NCBI RefSeq assembly: GCF_000830005.1
Contig: NZ_CP010407.1
Coordinates: 2,957,001 to 3,021,000, forward strand
Source of the DNA: Streptomyces vietnamensis
GTDB lineage: Bacteria; Actinomycetota; Actinomycetes; Streptomycetales; Streptomycetaceae
DNA: 64,000 nt
Direction of reading: 5' to 3'
The position numbers were made by a program, and so were the translations under genes. The number at the start of each line of letters is the position of its first letter. Position 1 is the stretch's first letter. Under the pieces are notes generated by a model. That model did no database searches. It saw only the letters and a program-made list of their open reading frames with translations, and was not told the origin of the DNA. Below are positions 17,322 through 26,867 of the stretch, in pieces.

Positions 17322-17418
17322 GCCCCCACTCTCCCGCCCCACCGGGCCCCGGTCGACCGCCCGTACAGGTGGTCCTAAGCCTCCGGTCCTCGGCCGGGGC
17401 ATCTGAGACGATGGAACG

Positions 17419-17823
17419 GTGAACGAGATTCCCGGGGAAACAGTGCAGGAGCAGACCTTCTACGAGCAGGTCGGCGGCGAGGAGACGTTCCGCCGCCTGG
17501 TCCACCGCTTCTACGAGGGCGTCGCGGCGGACCCGCTGCTGCGCCCGATGTACCCCGAGGAGGACCTCGGCCCGGCCGAGGAGCGCCTCGCCCTCTTCCT
17601 GATGCAGTACTGGGGCGGCCCCCGCACCTACAGCGACCACCGCGGCCACCCCCGCCTGCGCATGCGCCACGCCCCGTTCACCGTGGACCAGGCCGCCCAC
17701 GACGCCTGGCTCCGCCACATGCGCGACGCCCTCGACTCGCTCGGCCTCGCCCCGGAGCACGAGAGCGAGCTGTGGCGCTATCTGACGTACGCGGCGGCGT
17801 CGATGGTGAACACGGCGGGCTAG
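17419..17823 (+). CDS. glbO: Group II truncated haemoglobin
   Basis: A 134-residue trHbII. The motif TFYEQVGGEETFRRLVHRFY opens helix A/B, with the characteristic YEGV and MYPEEDL segments; the proximal haem-ligand His is in RHAPFTVDQ, and MQYWGGPRTYSDHRG is the group II E-helix. This family binds O2 and has peroxidase or redox-protective roles. It starts at GTG, because no ATG precedes the conserved start. It appears to be a single-gene unit, divergent from the methyltransferase. Confidence 0.92.
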   Translation: MNEIPGETVQEQTFYEQVGGEETFRRLVHRFYEGVAADPLLRPMYPEEDLGPAEERLALFLMQYWGGPRTYSDHRGHPRLRMRHAPFTVDQAAHDAWLRHMRDALDSLGLAPEHESELWRYLTYAAASMVNTAG

Positions 17824-17968
17824 CGGCCCACTCCACGGACTGAAACGTTCCGGACACGGAACGCCGAATAACGGTCACGATCCAATCAAGGTCCGTGTGA
17901 AAGCGGTTACCCGTGACGCGTGCCCTCTGAAAGCATCCGAGGAAACTTCAGCGGGTCCAGGGGGACGG

Positions 17969-20900
17969 GTGACGGGGTTCGTATTTCTGCGCGTCAGGGC
18001 ACACCGGCTGCTGCTCTCCGCGGCACTGCTCGCCGTGCTCCTGACGACCTCGGTGCTCGCCACCCTCGCCGCCTTCTCCGGCGCGATCGGGGACGCCGCG
18101 CTCCAGGCCGGGCTGCGCGGCCGGTCCGCGGCCGCCGCCTCGATGCTCGTGAGCGGGCAGATACCGGCCGGGAAACGGGCCAGCGCCGAGGCCGCCGTCG
18201 AGGACGGCGTGCGGAAGACCTTCGACGGGCTGCCGGTGACCGTACAGCGGCTCGAACACTCGGGGCCGTACGCGCTGCCCCGGAGCCTCCAGCCGCCCGC
18301 CGCCCGCGAGGGCGACCCCGACCTGACGCAGTTCGCCGCGCTCGACCGCTCGCGGCTCTCGCTCGTCAAGGGCTCCTGGCCCTCGCCCGCCCGGGCCGGC
18401 GGCGTGATCGAGGCGGCGCTGCCCGAGGAGGCGGCCCGGCGGCTCAAGGTCTCCCCCGGCACCGTGCTCGACCTCACCGACCGGATCGACGAGCGGAAGC
18501 TGAAGGCCCGGATCACCGGCGTCTACCGGCCCGTCGACACCGCCGACCTGTACTGGCGGCTGGACCCGGCGGGCGGGCGCGGCGTGCGGACCGTCGCGTT
18601 CACGACGTACGGGCCGCTGGACGTCGACCCGGCCGTCCTCACCTCCGGGGCGCTGAGCCCCGGCGGCACCACCTGGCTCGGCTCCGCCGACTTCACCGGC
18701 TTCACCACGGACCGGATGGACTCCCTGCGCGCCGCGGCGACCGAGGGCCCGGCGAAGCTGGCCGGCGCCACGGACGCGTTCGGGACGACGATCTCCGCGT
18801 CGACGGCGCTCCCGACCGTCCTGGACCAGACCCGGCGGGCCCTGCTCGTCTCCCGCTCCACCCTCCTGATCGTCGCCGTGCAGCTGGTGCTGCTCGCCGC
18901 GTACGCGCTGCTGCTCGTCGCCCGGCTGCTCAGCACCGAGCGCTCCGGCGAGACGGCCCTGCTGCGGGCCCGCGGCGGTTCGCGGCGCCGGATCGCCGGG
19001 CTCGCCGCCGCCGAGGCGCTGCTGCTCGCCCTGCCCGCCGCGCTCGCCGCCCCGCTCCTGTCCGGCCCGCTGACCCGGCTCTTCGCCGAGCGGTCCGCGC
19101 TCTCCGCGCTCGGGGTGCGCCTCGACACCTCGCCCTCGGCCCAGGTGTGGCTGGTCGCCGCCGTGGTCGCGCTGTGCTGCGCGGCGGCCGTCGTGGCCCC
19201 CGCGCTCGCCGCCGGGGACGGCTCCGTCGTCTCGCTGCGCAAGGCCCGCTCGGCGGCGCTGCCCGCTCCCGTACGGGCCGGGGCCGACCTCGGGCTGCTC
19301 GCCGTCGCGGCCGTCGCGTACTGGCAGCTCCAGCGGCCCTCCGCCGCGGGCGGCACCCTCGGCGCGGACGAGGCGGGCGGGGGCTCCGTCGACCCGGTGC
19401 TCGTCGCGGCGCCCGCCCTCGCCCTGCTCGCCGGCACCGTCCTGACGCTGCGTCTGCTGCCGCCCGCCGCCAAGCTGGCCGAGCGGCGCGCGGCCGGCGG
19501 GCGCGGGCTCTCCGCCGCCCTCGCGGGCTGGCAGTTCAGCCGCCGGCCGCTGCGCGGCGCGGGCCCCGTCCTCCTCCTGGTCCTCGCCGTGGCGATGGGC
19601 ATGCTGGCCATCGGGCAGAGCGGCTCGTGGGAGCGTTCGCAGCGCGACCAGGCCGACTTCCGCGCCGGTACGGACATCCGCGTCCTCGGCGCGGGCTCCG
19701 GCGAGCCGACGAAGACCGAACGCCTCGCCGCCGTGCCGGGCGTCCGGGCCGTGGCCCCGGTGCACCGCACCTCCCTGGACGTGGCCGGGAAGAACGCCAC
19801 CGTCCTCGCCATGGACACCCGCAACGCCGGCGGGCTGCTGCTCCGCTCCGACCTCGCCGACGTCCCGGCCCGGTCCCTGCTCGCCCCGCTGACCCCCAAG
19901 GCCTTCGCCGGCACCGGTCTCCGGCTGCCCGCGGGGACCCGGACGCTCGCGGTCGACCTGCGGACGACCGCACCCGCCGGAACGCCCGACGCCCGGGTCG
20001 GCGCCGTCCTGGAGGACCCGAGCGGCGTCCCGTACCGGCGGGACCTGGGAGCGCTGCCCTCCGACGGCCGCACGCACCGGCTGACCCTCGACCTGGGCGC
20101 CGAGGGCGCCGTGCCCGGCGCCGACGGCACCCGCGGCTCCGGCGGCCTCCTCACCCTCACGGACCTGGAGCTCACCGGCACGATCGCCGACGGCGCGCAC
20201 GACACCCAGACGCTGCACGTCGAGCGCTTCACCACCGTCGGAGCCGACGGCGGGACGAAGACGCACGCCCCCGCGCAGGTCCTCGGTCCCTGGGCCTCCG
20301 CTTTCGAGCAGACCCAGCCCGACGGCAGCACGACGGAGGCCGGCGCGATCGGTCGTGCCGGGTCCGCCGGCCCCGGCGACCGCCCGGCCCCGTACTCCCT
20401 CTCCTTCCCCGTCGTCGGCGCGAGGATCGGCTCCTACACGGGACCGCCGGACTTCACCCTGCGGATGAACGCCCCCACCCCGAAGGCCCCCGAGCAGCTC
20501 ACGGCCGTGGCCACCGAGGCCTTCATGGCGGCGACCGGCGCCAAGCCCGGCGAGCTGATCGAGGTCGCCGTCGCCGGCCGGCAGCTCGACGTCACCGTCG
20601 GCCAGGTCGTCAAGGAGCTGCCGACCACCGGCCCGGGCGCGCAGACCGCCTCGGTCGCCTCCGGCGCCACCACCCCCGAGGACGGCGGCGCGATCCTCCT
20701 CGACCTGGCCGCGGTCAACCGGTTCCTGGCGGCCGACTCCGACGGAACCGCGACCCTGCCGCCCACCGAGTGGTGGCTGAGCACCGCCCCCGGCCACGCG
20801 GACGAGGTCGCCGCGGCCCTGCGCGCCCGCCCCGACACCGACCCCGCCCAGATCCTCGTACGCGACGAGGTCGCCGCCGAACTCCTCGGCGACCCCCTCG

Positions 20901-21328
20901 GCGCCGGCCCCAACGCCGCCCTGATGGCGGTCGCGGCCGCGGCCGCCGCGCTCGCCGCCGTCGGCTTCGCGGTCGGCTCGGCCGGCGCGATGCGGGAACG
21001 GGCCGCCGAGTTCGGCGTGCTGCGGGCGCTCGGCGCACCGCGCCGCAAGCTCGCCCGGCTCGTCGCCGCCGAACAGGGGCTGCTCATCGGCATCGGCCTG
21101 CTCGTCGGCATCGGGCTCGGCACCGTCCTGGCCCGGACGGTCGTCCCGCTCGTCGTCCTCACCGGCCAGGCCGCCCGGCCCGTCCCGCCGGTCCTCGTCG
21201 AACTGCCCCTCGGCCAGGTCGCGCTGCTGCTCGCCGGCGTCGCCGCCCTGCCCCTCGCCATCGTCGCCGCGATCGCCCTGCGCCGCGCCGACCCGGCCGT
21301 GACCCTGCGCCACCAGGGGGACAACTGA
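17969..21328 (+). CDS. FtsX-like ABC transporter permease 1
   Basis: A 1119-residue membrane protein with the double FtsX arrangement. There is an N-terminal helix followed by a large extracytoplasmic domain, a first helix block near 310-500, a second large external domain and a C-terminal FtsX block (about 1000-1119) with MREFAAEFGVLRALGAP-like residues (actual MRERAAEFGVLRALGAP) typical of MacB/LolC permeases. GTG 17969 is chosen: it follows CAGGGGGAC and precedes the first membrane helix; the reading frame is open further upstream to 17897. The gene ends in TGATG with the second permease. With the downstream permease and ATPase it forms an exporter or mechanotransmission complex whose substrate is unknown. 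Confidence 0.88.
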   Translation: MTGFVFLRVRAHRLLLSAALLAVLLTTSVLATLAAFSGAIGDAALQAGLRGRSAAAASMLVSGQIPAGKRASAEAAVEDGVRKTFDGLPVTVQRLEHSGPYALPRSLQPPAAREGDPDLTQFAALDRSRLSLVKGSWPSPARAGGVIEAALPEEAARRLKVSPGTVLDLTDRIDERKLKARITGVYRPVDTADLYWRLDPAGGRGVRTVAFTTYGPLDVDPAVLTSGALSPGGTTWLGSADFTGFTTDRMDSLRAAATEGPAKLAGATDAFGTTISASTALPTVLDQTRRALLVSRSTLLIVAVQLVLLAAYALLLVARLLSTERSGETALLRARGGSRRRIAGLAAAEALLLALPAALAAPLLSGPLTRLFAERSALSALGVRLDTSPSAQVWLVAAVVALCCAAAVVAPALAAGDGSVVSLRKARSAALPAPVRAGADLGLLAVAAVAYWQLQRPSAAGGTLGADEAGGGSVDPVLVAAPALALLAGTVLTLRLLPPAAKLAERRAAGGRGLSAALAGWQFSRRPLRGAGPVLLLVLAVAMGMLAIGQSGSWERSQRDQADFRAGTDIRVLGAGSGEPTKTERLAAVPGVRAVAPVHRTSLDVAGKNATVLAMDTRNAGGLLLRSDLADVPARSLLAPLTPKAFAGTGLRLPAGTRTLAVDLRTTAPAGTPDARVGAVLEDPSGVPYRRDLGALPSDGRTHRLTLDLGAEGAVPGADGTRGSGGLLTLTDLELTGTIADGAHDTQTLHVERFTTVGADGGTKTHAPAQVLGPWASAFEQTQPDGSTTEAGAIGRAGSAGPGDRPAPYSLSFPVVGARIGSYTGPPDFTLRMNAPTPKAPEQLTAVATEAFMAATGAKPGELIEVAVAGRQLDVTVGQVVKELPTTGPGAQTASVASGATTPEDGGAILLDLAAVNRFLAADSDGTATLPPTEWWLSTAPGHADEVAAALRARPDTDPAQILVRDEVAAELLGDPLGAGPNAALMAVAAAAAALAAVGFAVGSAGAMRERAAEFGVLRALGAPRRKLARLVAAEQGLLIGIGLLVGIGLGTVLARTVVPLVVLTGQAARPVPPVLVELPLGQVALLLAGVAALPLAIVAAIALRRADPAVTLRHQGDN

Positions 21329-24234
21329 TGCCGCCGACGACTCCTGACGAGCACGGCGACCGCACCGACGTGCCCGGCACCGGCCGAGCCCCCCACGAGG
21401 GCCCCGACATGCCCGCCGTACGCAGGAAGGCCCCCGACATGCTCCGGTCCCGGTCCGACAAGCCCGCCCGCGCGGTGGCGCCCTGGGTGCGGACCCGGCT
21501 GCGGACCGCCCCCTGGGCCGCCGCCGCCCTCGCCCTGCTCGTCCTGGTCACCGCGTACCTCGCGGCGGCGCTGCCGCGCGCGGTCGACCGGTACGAGACG
21601 GAGGGCCTGCGGCACGACATCCGGAACGCCGAACCGCGCAACGCCGTCCTCGAACTGACGACGCCGATCCCGCTGTCCGAGCACGGGCCCGGCCTGGCCC
21701 CCGGCATCCTCCAGAGGAAGAGCGACGACGCACGCGGACTGCTGCCCGCGCCGATCCTCACCGACCCGGAGCAGACCGTCCACGGCGTCCGCACGGTCAA
21801 GCGCGTCGAGGGCACCGACCCGTGGCTGCCCCGGCCCGACGGGCTCGACCCCCAGTTCGTCCTGTCCTCCCCGTCCCGTCTCACCGAGCACGCGACGCTG
21901 CGGAAGGGCCGGCTCGCCGCGGGCACGGCCGACGCCCCGGAGGCCGTGGTGACCGCGCAGACCGCCGAGTCCCTGCACCTGAAGCCCGGCTCCGTCGTCC
22001 ACCTGCCGAGCAAGTCGAGCCCGGAACCGATCGCCGTGACGGTCACCGGGATCGTGGAGCCGCGCGCCCCCGCGTCCCCGTACTGGGCCGTCGAACCCCT
22101 GCTGCGCACCCCGGCGCTCGCCGCGATGGTCGGCAACGAGATCAAGTACTACTGGCAGGGGGCGCTGCTCCTCTCCCCCGGCTCCGCGCCCGTCGTCCTC
22201 TCCACCAACAGCGAGCCGGAGATCTTCTTCCGGTACATGCCGACGGCCGACCACCTCACCGGCCGGGACACCGACCGGTTCGCCGCCGCGCTGGCCGCGA
22301 CGACGAGCGGCCCCGACCTGGTCAAGCTGCGCAGGGCCGTCGGGGGCAATGCCGCCCTCACCACCGATCTCGACACGATCGTCGACTCGTACCGCTCGAT
22401 GCGCGAGGCGATCGACCCGGTCGTGGCCGTCGCCGTCTTCGGGATCGGCGCGGTCGCCGCGGTCGTCCTCGCGATGACCGGCGGACTGTTCGTCGCCCGC
22501 CGCGACAGCGAACTCGCGCTGCTCCGCTCCCGCGGCGCCTCCCTCACCGGCATCGGCCTGCGGCTGCTCGGCGAGACCTCGGCCGTCGTCGTACCGGCCG
22601 CCGCGCTCGCCCTCGGCCTCGCCGTGGCGGCCGTCCGGCCGCCCGACGGCGGCTCCGGCGGCATCCCCCTCGGCCCCTCCGTCCTCGCCGCCGCGGCCGT
22701 CGCCCTGATCTCGACGCTCGTCCTGCCCGTGCGGGCGGTCGTCCTGCACCGGCGTCCGCGCCTGCACGGCGGACGCGACGACCTGCTCACCGCGCGCCCC
22801 TCCCGGCGCCGCACGGTCCTCGAACTCACCCTGCTCGTCCTCGCCGTGGGCGCGGTCGTCTCGCTGCGGCTGCGCGGCACGGGCGACTCCGGCGGCTCCG
22901 GCGACCCGCTGGTGAGCTCCGCGCCCGTGCTCGTCGGCCTGATCGCCGCCTCCGTCCTCGTACGGATCTACCCGCTGCCGCTGCGCTGGCTGGCCCGCCC
23001 GGCCCGCCGGCTGCGCGGGGCCGTCGGACCGCTGGCCCTCGCCCGCGCCGGGCGCGCCCCGTCCTCGGGCACCCTGCCGCTGCTCGCCCTCGTGCTCGCG
23101 CTGAGCACGGCGGCCTTCGGCGGCTCCGTCCTCGCCGGGGTCGCCGACGCCCGCGACCGGGCGGCGCTCCTGGCGACCGGCGCGGACGCCCGGATCGGCG
23201 GCTCGGTCGAGTGGACCCCGCTGCCCGCCGGGCTCACCGAGTCGGTGCGCGGCCTGCCGGGCGTACGGGACGTGGCGCCGGTCCAGACCGAGTACGGGGT
23301 CTCCCTGCCGTCCACCCGGGGGACCGCCGACCTGCCGATGAGCGCGCCGATCGTGGGCGTCGAGCCCGCCTCGTACACCCGGCTCGCGAACCGGACCGGC
23401 TTCGGGCCCTTCCCCGCCGGGCTGCTCGCCTCGACGGGGCGCGGTGGCGAGGGCGCCGTGGCGGACACCGAGCGGGTGCTGCCCGCGATCGCCTCGCCGG
23501 CGGTCGCCGAACGGCTCGGCCGCGGACCGCAGGAGATCATCTCGGCGGCGGGCGTCTTCCGGGTGAAGGTGGTCGCGGTCCGCTCCACCACCCCCGCCCT
23601 GGACGACGCGGACTTCCTCCTCGTCAACGGCGCCGACCTCACCCACCGGGCCGACACCCAGCTGCTCGTCACCGGGCCGGTGGACGGCACCGCGCTGCGC
23701 GCCGCCGTGAAGGCGAAGGCGTCGAACCTCGCCGTGAAGCTCCGGAGCGAACAGCGGGCCACCTATGTGGACTCGCCGCTCCAGTCCGGCGCCGAGCGGA
23801 TCTACCTGGGCGCGATCGGCGCGGGCGCCGCCTTCGCCGTGGTGGTCGTGCTGCTCTCGCTCCTGCAGAGCGCGCCCGAGCGGAACACGCTCCTCGCGCG
23901 GCTGCGGACGATGGGCCTCACCCGGAAGCAGGCCCGGCGGCTGCTCGGCCTCGAAGCACTGCCGCAGGCCGTGCTCGCGGCGCTCGGCGGCATCCTCGTC
24001 GGCTGGGCGACGGTGCCTCTGCTCGCCCCGGGCATCGACCTGTTCCGGCTCGCGCTCGCGACGGCACCGGGGTTCGCCCCGCTGGACAGCGCCCCGCTGC
24101 GGGCCGACCCGTGGTCGCTCGCGCTGCCCGCGCTCGCCGTCGTCGTCCTGACGGGGCTCGCGGCGGTCGGACAGGCGTGGTGGGCGGGACGCAGGGGCTC
24201 GATCAAGGAACTCAGGGCAGGAGACGCACGATGA
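21328..24234 (+). CDS. FtsX-like ABC transporter permease 2
   Basis: A 968-residue partner of the preceding permease. A charged cytosolic head (about 1-50) is followed by a membrane helix (AAALALLVLVTAYLAAALP), a large external domain, a helix block around 360-560, a second external domain and terminal FtsX helices with RTMGLTRKQARRLLGLEALP. The ATG overlaps the upstream TGA by one base (TGATG) and lies 7 nt after AGGGGG. The stop overlaps the ATPase start (ATGA). The very large size with two external domains is usual for actinobacterial FtsX-type pairs. Confidence 0.88.
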   Translation: MPPTTPDEHGDRTDVPGTGRAPHEGPDMPAVRRKAPDMLRSRSDKPARAVAPWVRTRLRTAPWAAAALALLVLVTAYLAAALPRAVDRYETEGLRHDIRNAEPRNAVLELTTPIPLSEHGPGLAPGILQRKSDDARGLLPAPILTDPEQTVHGVRTVKRVEGTDPWLPRPDGLDPQFVLSSPSRLTEHATLRKGRLAAGTADAPEAVVTAQTAESLHLKPGSVVHLPSKSSPEPIAVTVTGIVEPRAPASPYWAVEPLLRTPALAAMVGNEIKYYWQGALLLSPGSAPVVLSTNSEPEIFFRYMPTADHLTGRDTDRFAAALAATTSGPDLVKLRRAVGGNAALTTDLDTIVDSYRSMREAIDPVVAVAVFGIGAVAAVVLAMTGGLFVARRDSELALLRSRGASLTGIGLRLLGETSAVVVPAAALALGLAVAAVRPPDGGSGGIPLGPSVLAAAAVALISTLVLPVRAVVLHRRPRLHGGRDDLLTARPSRRRTVLELTLLVLAVGAVVSLRLRGTGDSGGSGDPLVSSAPVLVGLIAASVLVRIYPLPLRWLARPARRLRGAVGPLALARAGRAPSSGTLPLLALVLALSTAAFGGSVLAGVADARDRAALLATGADARIGGSVEWTPLPAGLTESVRGLPGVRDVAPVQTEYGVSLPSTRGTADLPMSAPIVGVEPASYTRLANRTGFGPFPAGLLASTGRGGEGAVADTERVLPAIASPAVAERLGRGPQEIISAAGVFRVKVVAVRSTTPALDDADFLLVNGADLTHRADTQLLVTGPVDGTALRAAVKAKASNLAVKLRSEQRATYVDSPLQSGAERIYLGAIGAGAAFAVVVVLLSLLQSAPERNTLLARLRTMGLTRKQARRLLGLEALPQAVLAALGGILVGWATVPLLAPGIDLFRLALATAPGFAPLDSAPLRADPWSLALPALAVVVLTGLAAVGQAWWAGRRGSIKELRAGDAR

Positions 24235-25190
24235 CGAAGACCGACACGGCCCCGTCCGACACGACCCTGGAGGAGCTGGAGCGGCGGGCCACGGCGCGCC
24301 GCGACCGGCCCTCGTACGGTCATGACGCGCTCATCGCCTGCGACCGACTGGTCCGCATCTTCACCACGGACGGGGTGGAGGTGCAGGCGCTCCAGGGGCT
24401 CGACCTCCTCGTGAAGGAGGGCGAGTTGATGGCCCTGGTCGGCGCCTCGGGCTCCGGCAAGTCGACGCTGATGAACATCCTGGCGGGCCTGGACGTGCCG
24501 ACCGCCGGCGCGGCCCGGGTGGCCGGCTGCGACCTGCTCGGCATGGACGGCAAGGCGCGGCTGCGCTACCGCCGCGAGGTCGTCGGCTTCGTCTGGCAGC
24601 AGACCGCCCGGAACCTCCTGCCGTACCTGACGGCCGCCCAGAACGTGGCGCTGCCCATGCAGTTGCGGGGCCGCTCGAAGCAGAAGGCGGAGCGGGCCGA
24701 GGAGCTGCTCGCCATGCTGGGCATCTCGGAGATCCGGGACCGGCGGCCGCACCAGCTCTCCGGCGGCCAGCAGCAGCGGGTGGCCATCGCGGTCGCCCTC
24801 GCCAACAACCCGGCCGTGCTCCTCGCCGACGAACCGACGGGCGAGCTGGACTCGGCCACCGGCGAGCAGGTCTTCGCGGCCTTCCGCCGCGCCAACGAGG
24901 AGCTGGGCACGACGATCGTGATCGTCACCCACGACCAGGCGGTCGCCTCCGAGGTCCGCCGCACGGTCGCCATCCGCGACGGCCGCACCTCCTCGGAGGT
25001 GCTGCGCCGCACGGAGGTCGACGAGCAGGGCCAGGAGTCCCTCGTGGCACGGGAGTACGCGATGCTCGACCGCGCGGGCCGGCTCCAGCTCCCGGCGGAG
25101 TACACCCAGGCCCTCGGCATGGAGCACCGGGTGGCCCTGGAGCTGGAGCAGGACCACATCGGGGTGTGGCCGGACGACGCGGAGGGCTGA
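24231..25190 (+). CDS. ABC transporter ATP-binding protein (MacB/LolD type) with AbrB-like C-terminal tail
   Basis: A 319-residue ATPase energising the two FtsX permeases. Walker A GASGSGKSTLMNILAG, Q-loop VWQQ, signature LSGGQQQRVAIAVAL, Walker B AVLLADEPTGELDS and the H-loop IVTHDQAVA are intact (about 35-245). The last 45 residues, beginning LDRAGRLQLPAEYTQALG and ending near IGVWPDD, look like the swapped-hairpin (SpoVT/AbrB/MraZ) fold, which is not part of ordinary MacB ATPases. The ATG forms a 4-nt ATGA overlap with the second permease. The tail could dimerise or bind DNA or a partner; function is not known. Confidence 0.9.
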   Translation: MTKTDTAPSDTTLEELERRATARRDRPSYGHDALIACDRLVRIFTTDGVEVQALQGLDLLVKEGELMALVGASGSGKSTLMNILAGLDVPTAGAARVAGCDLLGMDGKARLRYRREVVGFVWQQTARNLLPYLTAAQNVALPMQLRGRSKQKAERAEELLAMLGISEIRDRRPHQLSGGQQQRVAIAVALANNPAVLLADEPTGELDSATGEQVFAAFRRANEELGTTIVIVTHDQAVASEVRRTVAIRDGRTSSEVLRRTEVDEQGQESLVAREYAMLDRAGRLQLPAEYTQALGMEHRVALELEQDHIGVWPDDAEG

Positions 25191-25237
25191 GGAAACCGGC
25201 ACCGGCCGCGGAGGCGTCCCCGTTCACGGAGGTGCCT

Positions 25238-25822
25238 ATGGGAAAGGCCGTGGCGTACGCCGGGGCGCTGCTCGTGCCCGCCGTCGCCGGAACGCTCCTG
25301 TGGCGGTGGGCGGACTGGAACCTCCGCAGCCCGCACGGCCTGCCCACCGTGCTCGCGGTGGGCGGAGGCCTCGTCCTGGCGGCCGTCGCGCTCCTGGCGC
25401 ACGACGCGCTCTTCCGGGAGGGCGGGAGCATCGCCGCGGTCGTCCTGATCCTGGCGGGCCTGACGGCGGTCTGGGTGGAGGCACGGGACTCCACGGTCCG
25501 GGGCGCGGTCGCCGACTGCGTCGTGGTGGGCAAGGTCCGGGTGACCCACCACCCGACCTTCGGCGAGGGGGCACCGGCCGCGAAGACCCTGTACCACCAC
25601 ACGCTGGACTGCGTCGGCGGCTATCCCGACAAGTTCTCGGCCGAGGAGCGCATCGCCGAGCCGGGCGGACCGGTCCGGATCGCGTACGACCCCGCCCATC
25701 GCATGGACCCGATCCTCGCCCGCGACAACAAGGCCCACGGCTCCCCCGTGATCCCGGTGTCCCTGCTGGCGCTCTCGGCGGCACTCTCGGTGGTCGCGAT
25801 CGCCGGGGAGGGACGCGACTAG
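25238..25822 (+). CDS. Hypothetical membrane protein
   Basis: 194 residues with membrane segments near 5-22, 35-55, 65-85 and 170-188, and between the third and last a soluble domain with VRVTHHPTFGEG and TLYHHTLDCVGGYPD. The layout is reminiscent of DUF3592-type small membrane proteins, but I do not recognise it with certainty. The ATG at 25238 follows ACGGAGGTG by 5 nt, 47 bp after the ABC ATPase. Its TAG and the stop codon of the convergent acetyltransferase gene share the bases CTAG (25819-25822). Confidence 0.75.
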   Translation: MGKAVAYAGALLVPAVAGTLLWRWADWNLRSPHGLPTVLAVGGGLVLAAVALLAHDALFREGGSIAAVVLILAGLTAVWVEARDSTVRGAVADCVVVGKVRVTHHPTFGEGAPAAKTLYHHTLDCVGGYPDKFSAEERIAEPGGPVRIAYDPAHRMDPILARDNKAHGSPVIPVSLLALSAALSVVAIAGEGRD

Positions 25823-26208
25823 GAGGTGAGGTTCATGAGCCCGGCCGCCGTGGGCCGGAAGCCGCACCGCTCGTGGAAGGCGGCGAGGTGCGGCTCGAAG
25901 TCCACGTGCAGCCAGTGCGCACCGCGCGCACGGGCGGCCTCGGCGGCGGTCCGCACGAGGGTGACGCCGAGCCCCTGACGGCGCTCGTCGGGGTGGACGG
26001 TGGTGTCGAGGAGGAAGGCGTGGACGCCGCCGTCGCCGACGACGTTCACGTACCCGACGAGCCGCCCGGCCCGGCGGGCGGTGACCCGCAGCAGGCTCCG
26101 GGCGAGGACGGGCCCGAAGTCGGTGTCCTGATGCCCGGGCCAGGAGGCGCGGAAGAGGGCGTTGAGCTCGTCCCCGGAGAGGGGCCCGTCGACCTCGACG
26201 TCGGTCAT
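25819..26208 (-). CDS. GNAT-family N-acetyltransferase
   Basis: 129 residues, one GNAT domain. The acetyl-CoA binding motif A is VHPDERRQGLGVTLVRTAAE, preceded by the beta-4 strand HAFLLDTTV and followed by ARGAHWLHVDFEPH and FHERCGFRPTAAG. The substrate is unknown. The ATG overlaps the stop of the upstream 220-residue gene by 4 nt, and the gene is the last of a minus-strand group ettA - thioesterase - hypothetical - GNAT. Confidence 0.88.
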   Translation of the reverse strand: MTDVEVDGPLSGDELNALFRASWPGHQDTDFGPVLARSLLRVTARRAGRLVGYVNVVGDGGVHAFLLDTTVHPDERRQGLGVTLVRTAAEAARARGAHWLHVDFEPHLAAFHERCGFRPTAAGLMNLTS

Positions 26209-26867
26209 CGGGGGGCGACTCCCAGCGAGATCGAGGATCCGGTGCGCAGCGCGATCGAGCCGTACGGGGTACGGAGCCGCAGCCACGGCCCGGAGGCGAA
26301 CAGCGCCACCGGCGCCTCCCCCGGCGGCAGGAAGCCGAGCGACTGGGCGGCGTGCACGGCGCGCAGCGGCAGCCCGGTGGTGCCGAGGGTCCTGGACCAG
26401 ATCTCGCGGCCGAGGGCGTCGCGCTCGGCCCGGGTGCGCCGCTCCTCCGGCAGCTCCTCGTCCCGCGTACGGAACTCGCCGACGGCGGCGGCGACGGCGC
26501 CCCGCATCCCGGCGACGTCGGGGAGGCCGGGGACCGGCTGCCAGCCGCCGCGCGGCGGGAGGACACCGGCCCACGGCGGTCCGGTCACGGAGTCCGGGAC
26601 GACGGCCTTGCCGGCCGACTCCTCGATGCCGTCGAGGAGTTCACCGGCGGAGACGGTGACGTCGAGGTCCACGGCGTCGACGAGGCTGGCCGTGCGGATC
26701 GCGAGGACCTCGAACGACGGGGGCCGCCCAAAGACGGCCAGCGCCCCGCCCCCCGCCTGGAGGCGGACGGCGGCGGCGCGGTCGTAGTGCACGAGCCGGC
26801 CCAGGAAGGCGGCGAGTGCCGCCGCCTCCCTCGGGTCGGCGAAGTGCAGCGGAGCGAGCACGGTCAT
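26205..26867 (-). CDS. Conserved hypothetical protein
   Basis: 220 residues, no membrane segment or signal peptide. It has a beta-rich N-terminal half (RLVHYDRAAAVRLQAGGGAL, FEVLAIRTASLV) and a helical middle (EELPEERRTRAERDALGREI). I do not recognise a family; genes of this type commonly accompany the thioesterase and ettA genes in Streptomyces. It overlaps both neighbours by 4 nt (ATGA at each end), so it is translated with them. Confidence 0.78.
   Translation of the reverse strand: MTVLAPLHFADPREAAALAAFLGRLVHYDRAAAVRLQAGGGALAVFGRPPSFEVLAIRTASLVDAVDLDVTVSAGELLDGIEESAGKAVVPDSVTGPPWAGVLPPRGGWQPVPGLPDVAGMRGAVAAAVGEFRTRDEELPEERRTRAERDALGREIWSRTLGTTGLPLRAVHAAQSLGFLPPGEAPVALFASGPWLRLRTPYGSIALRTGSSISLGVAPR

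Noticed and set aside
17948..21313. 1121-residue minus-strand open frame opposite the FtsX permease
   Set aside because: Composition is that of a high-GC shadow; no domain or ribosome binding site; the plus-strand gene has membrane and FtsX features and perfect operon overlaps.
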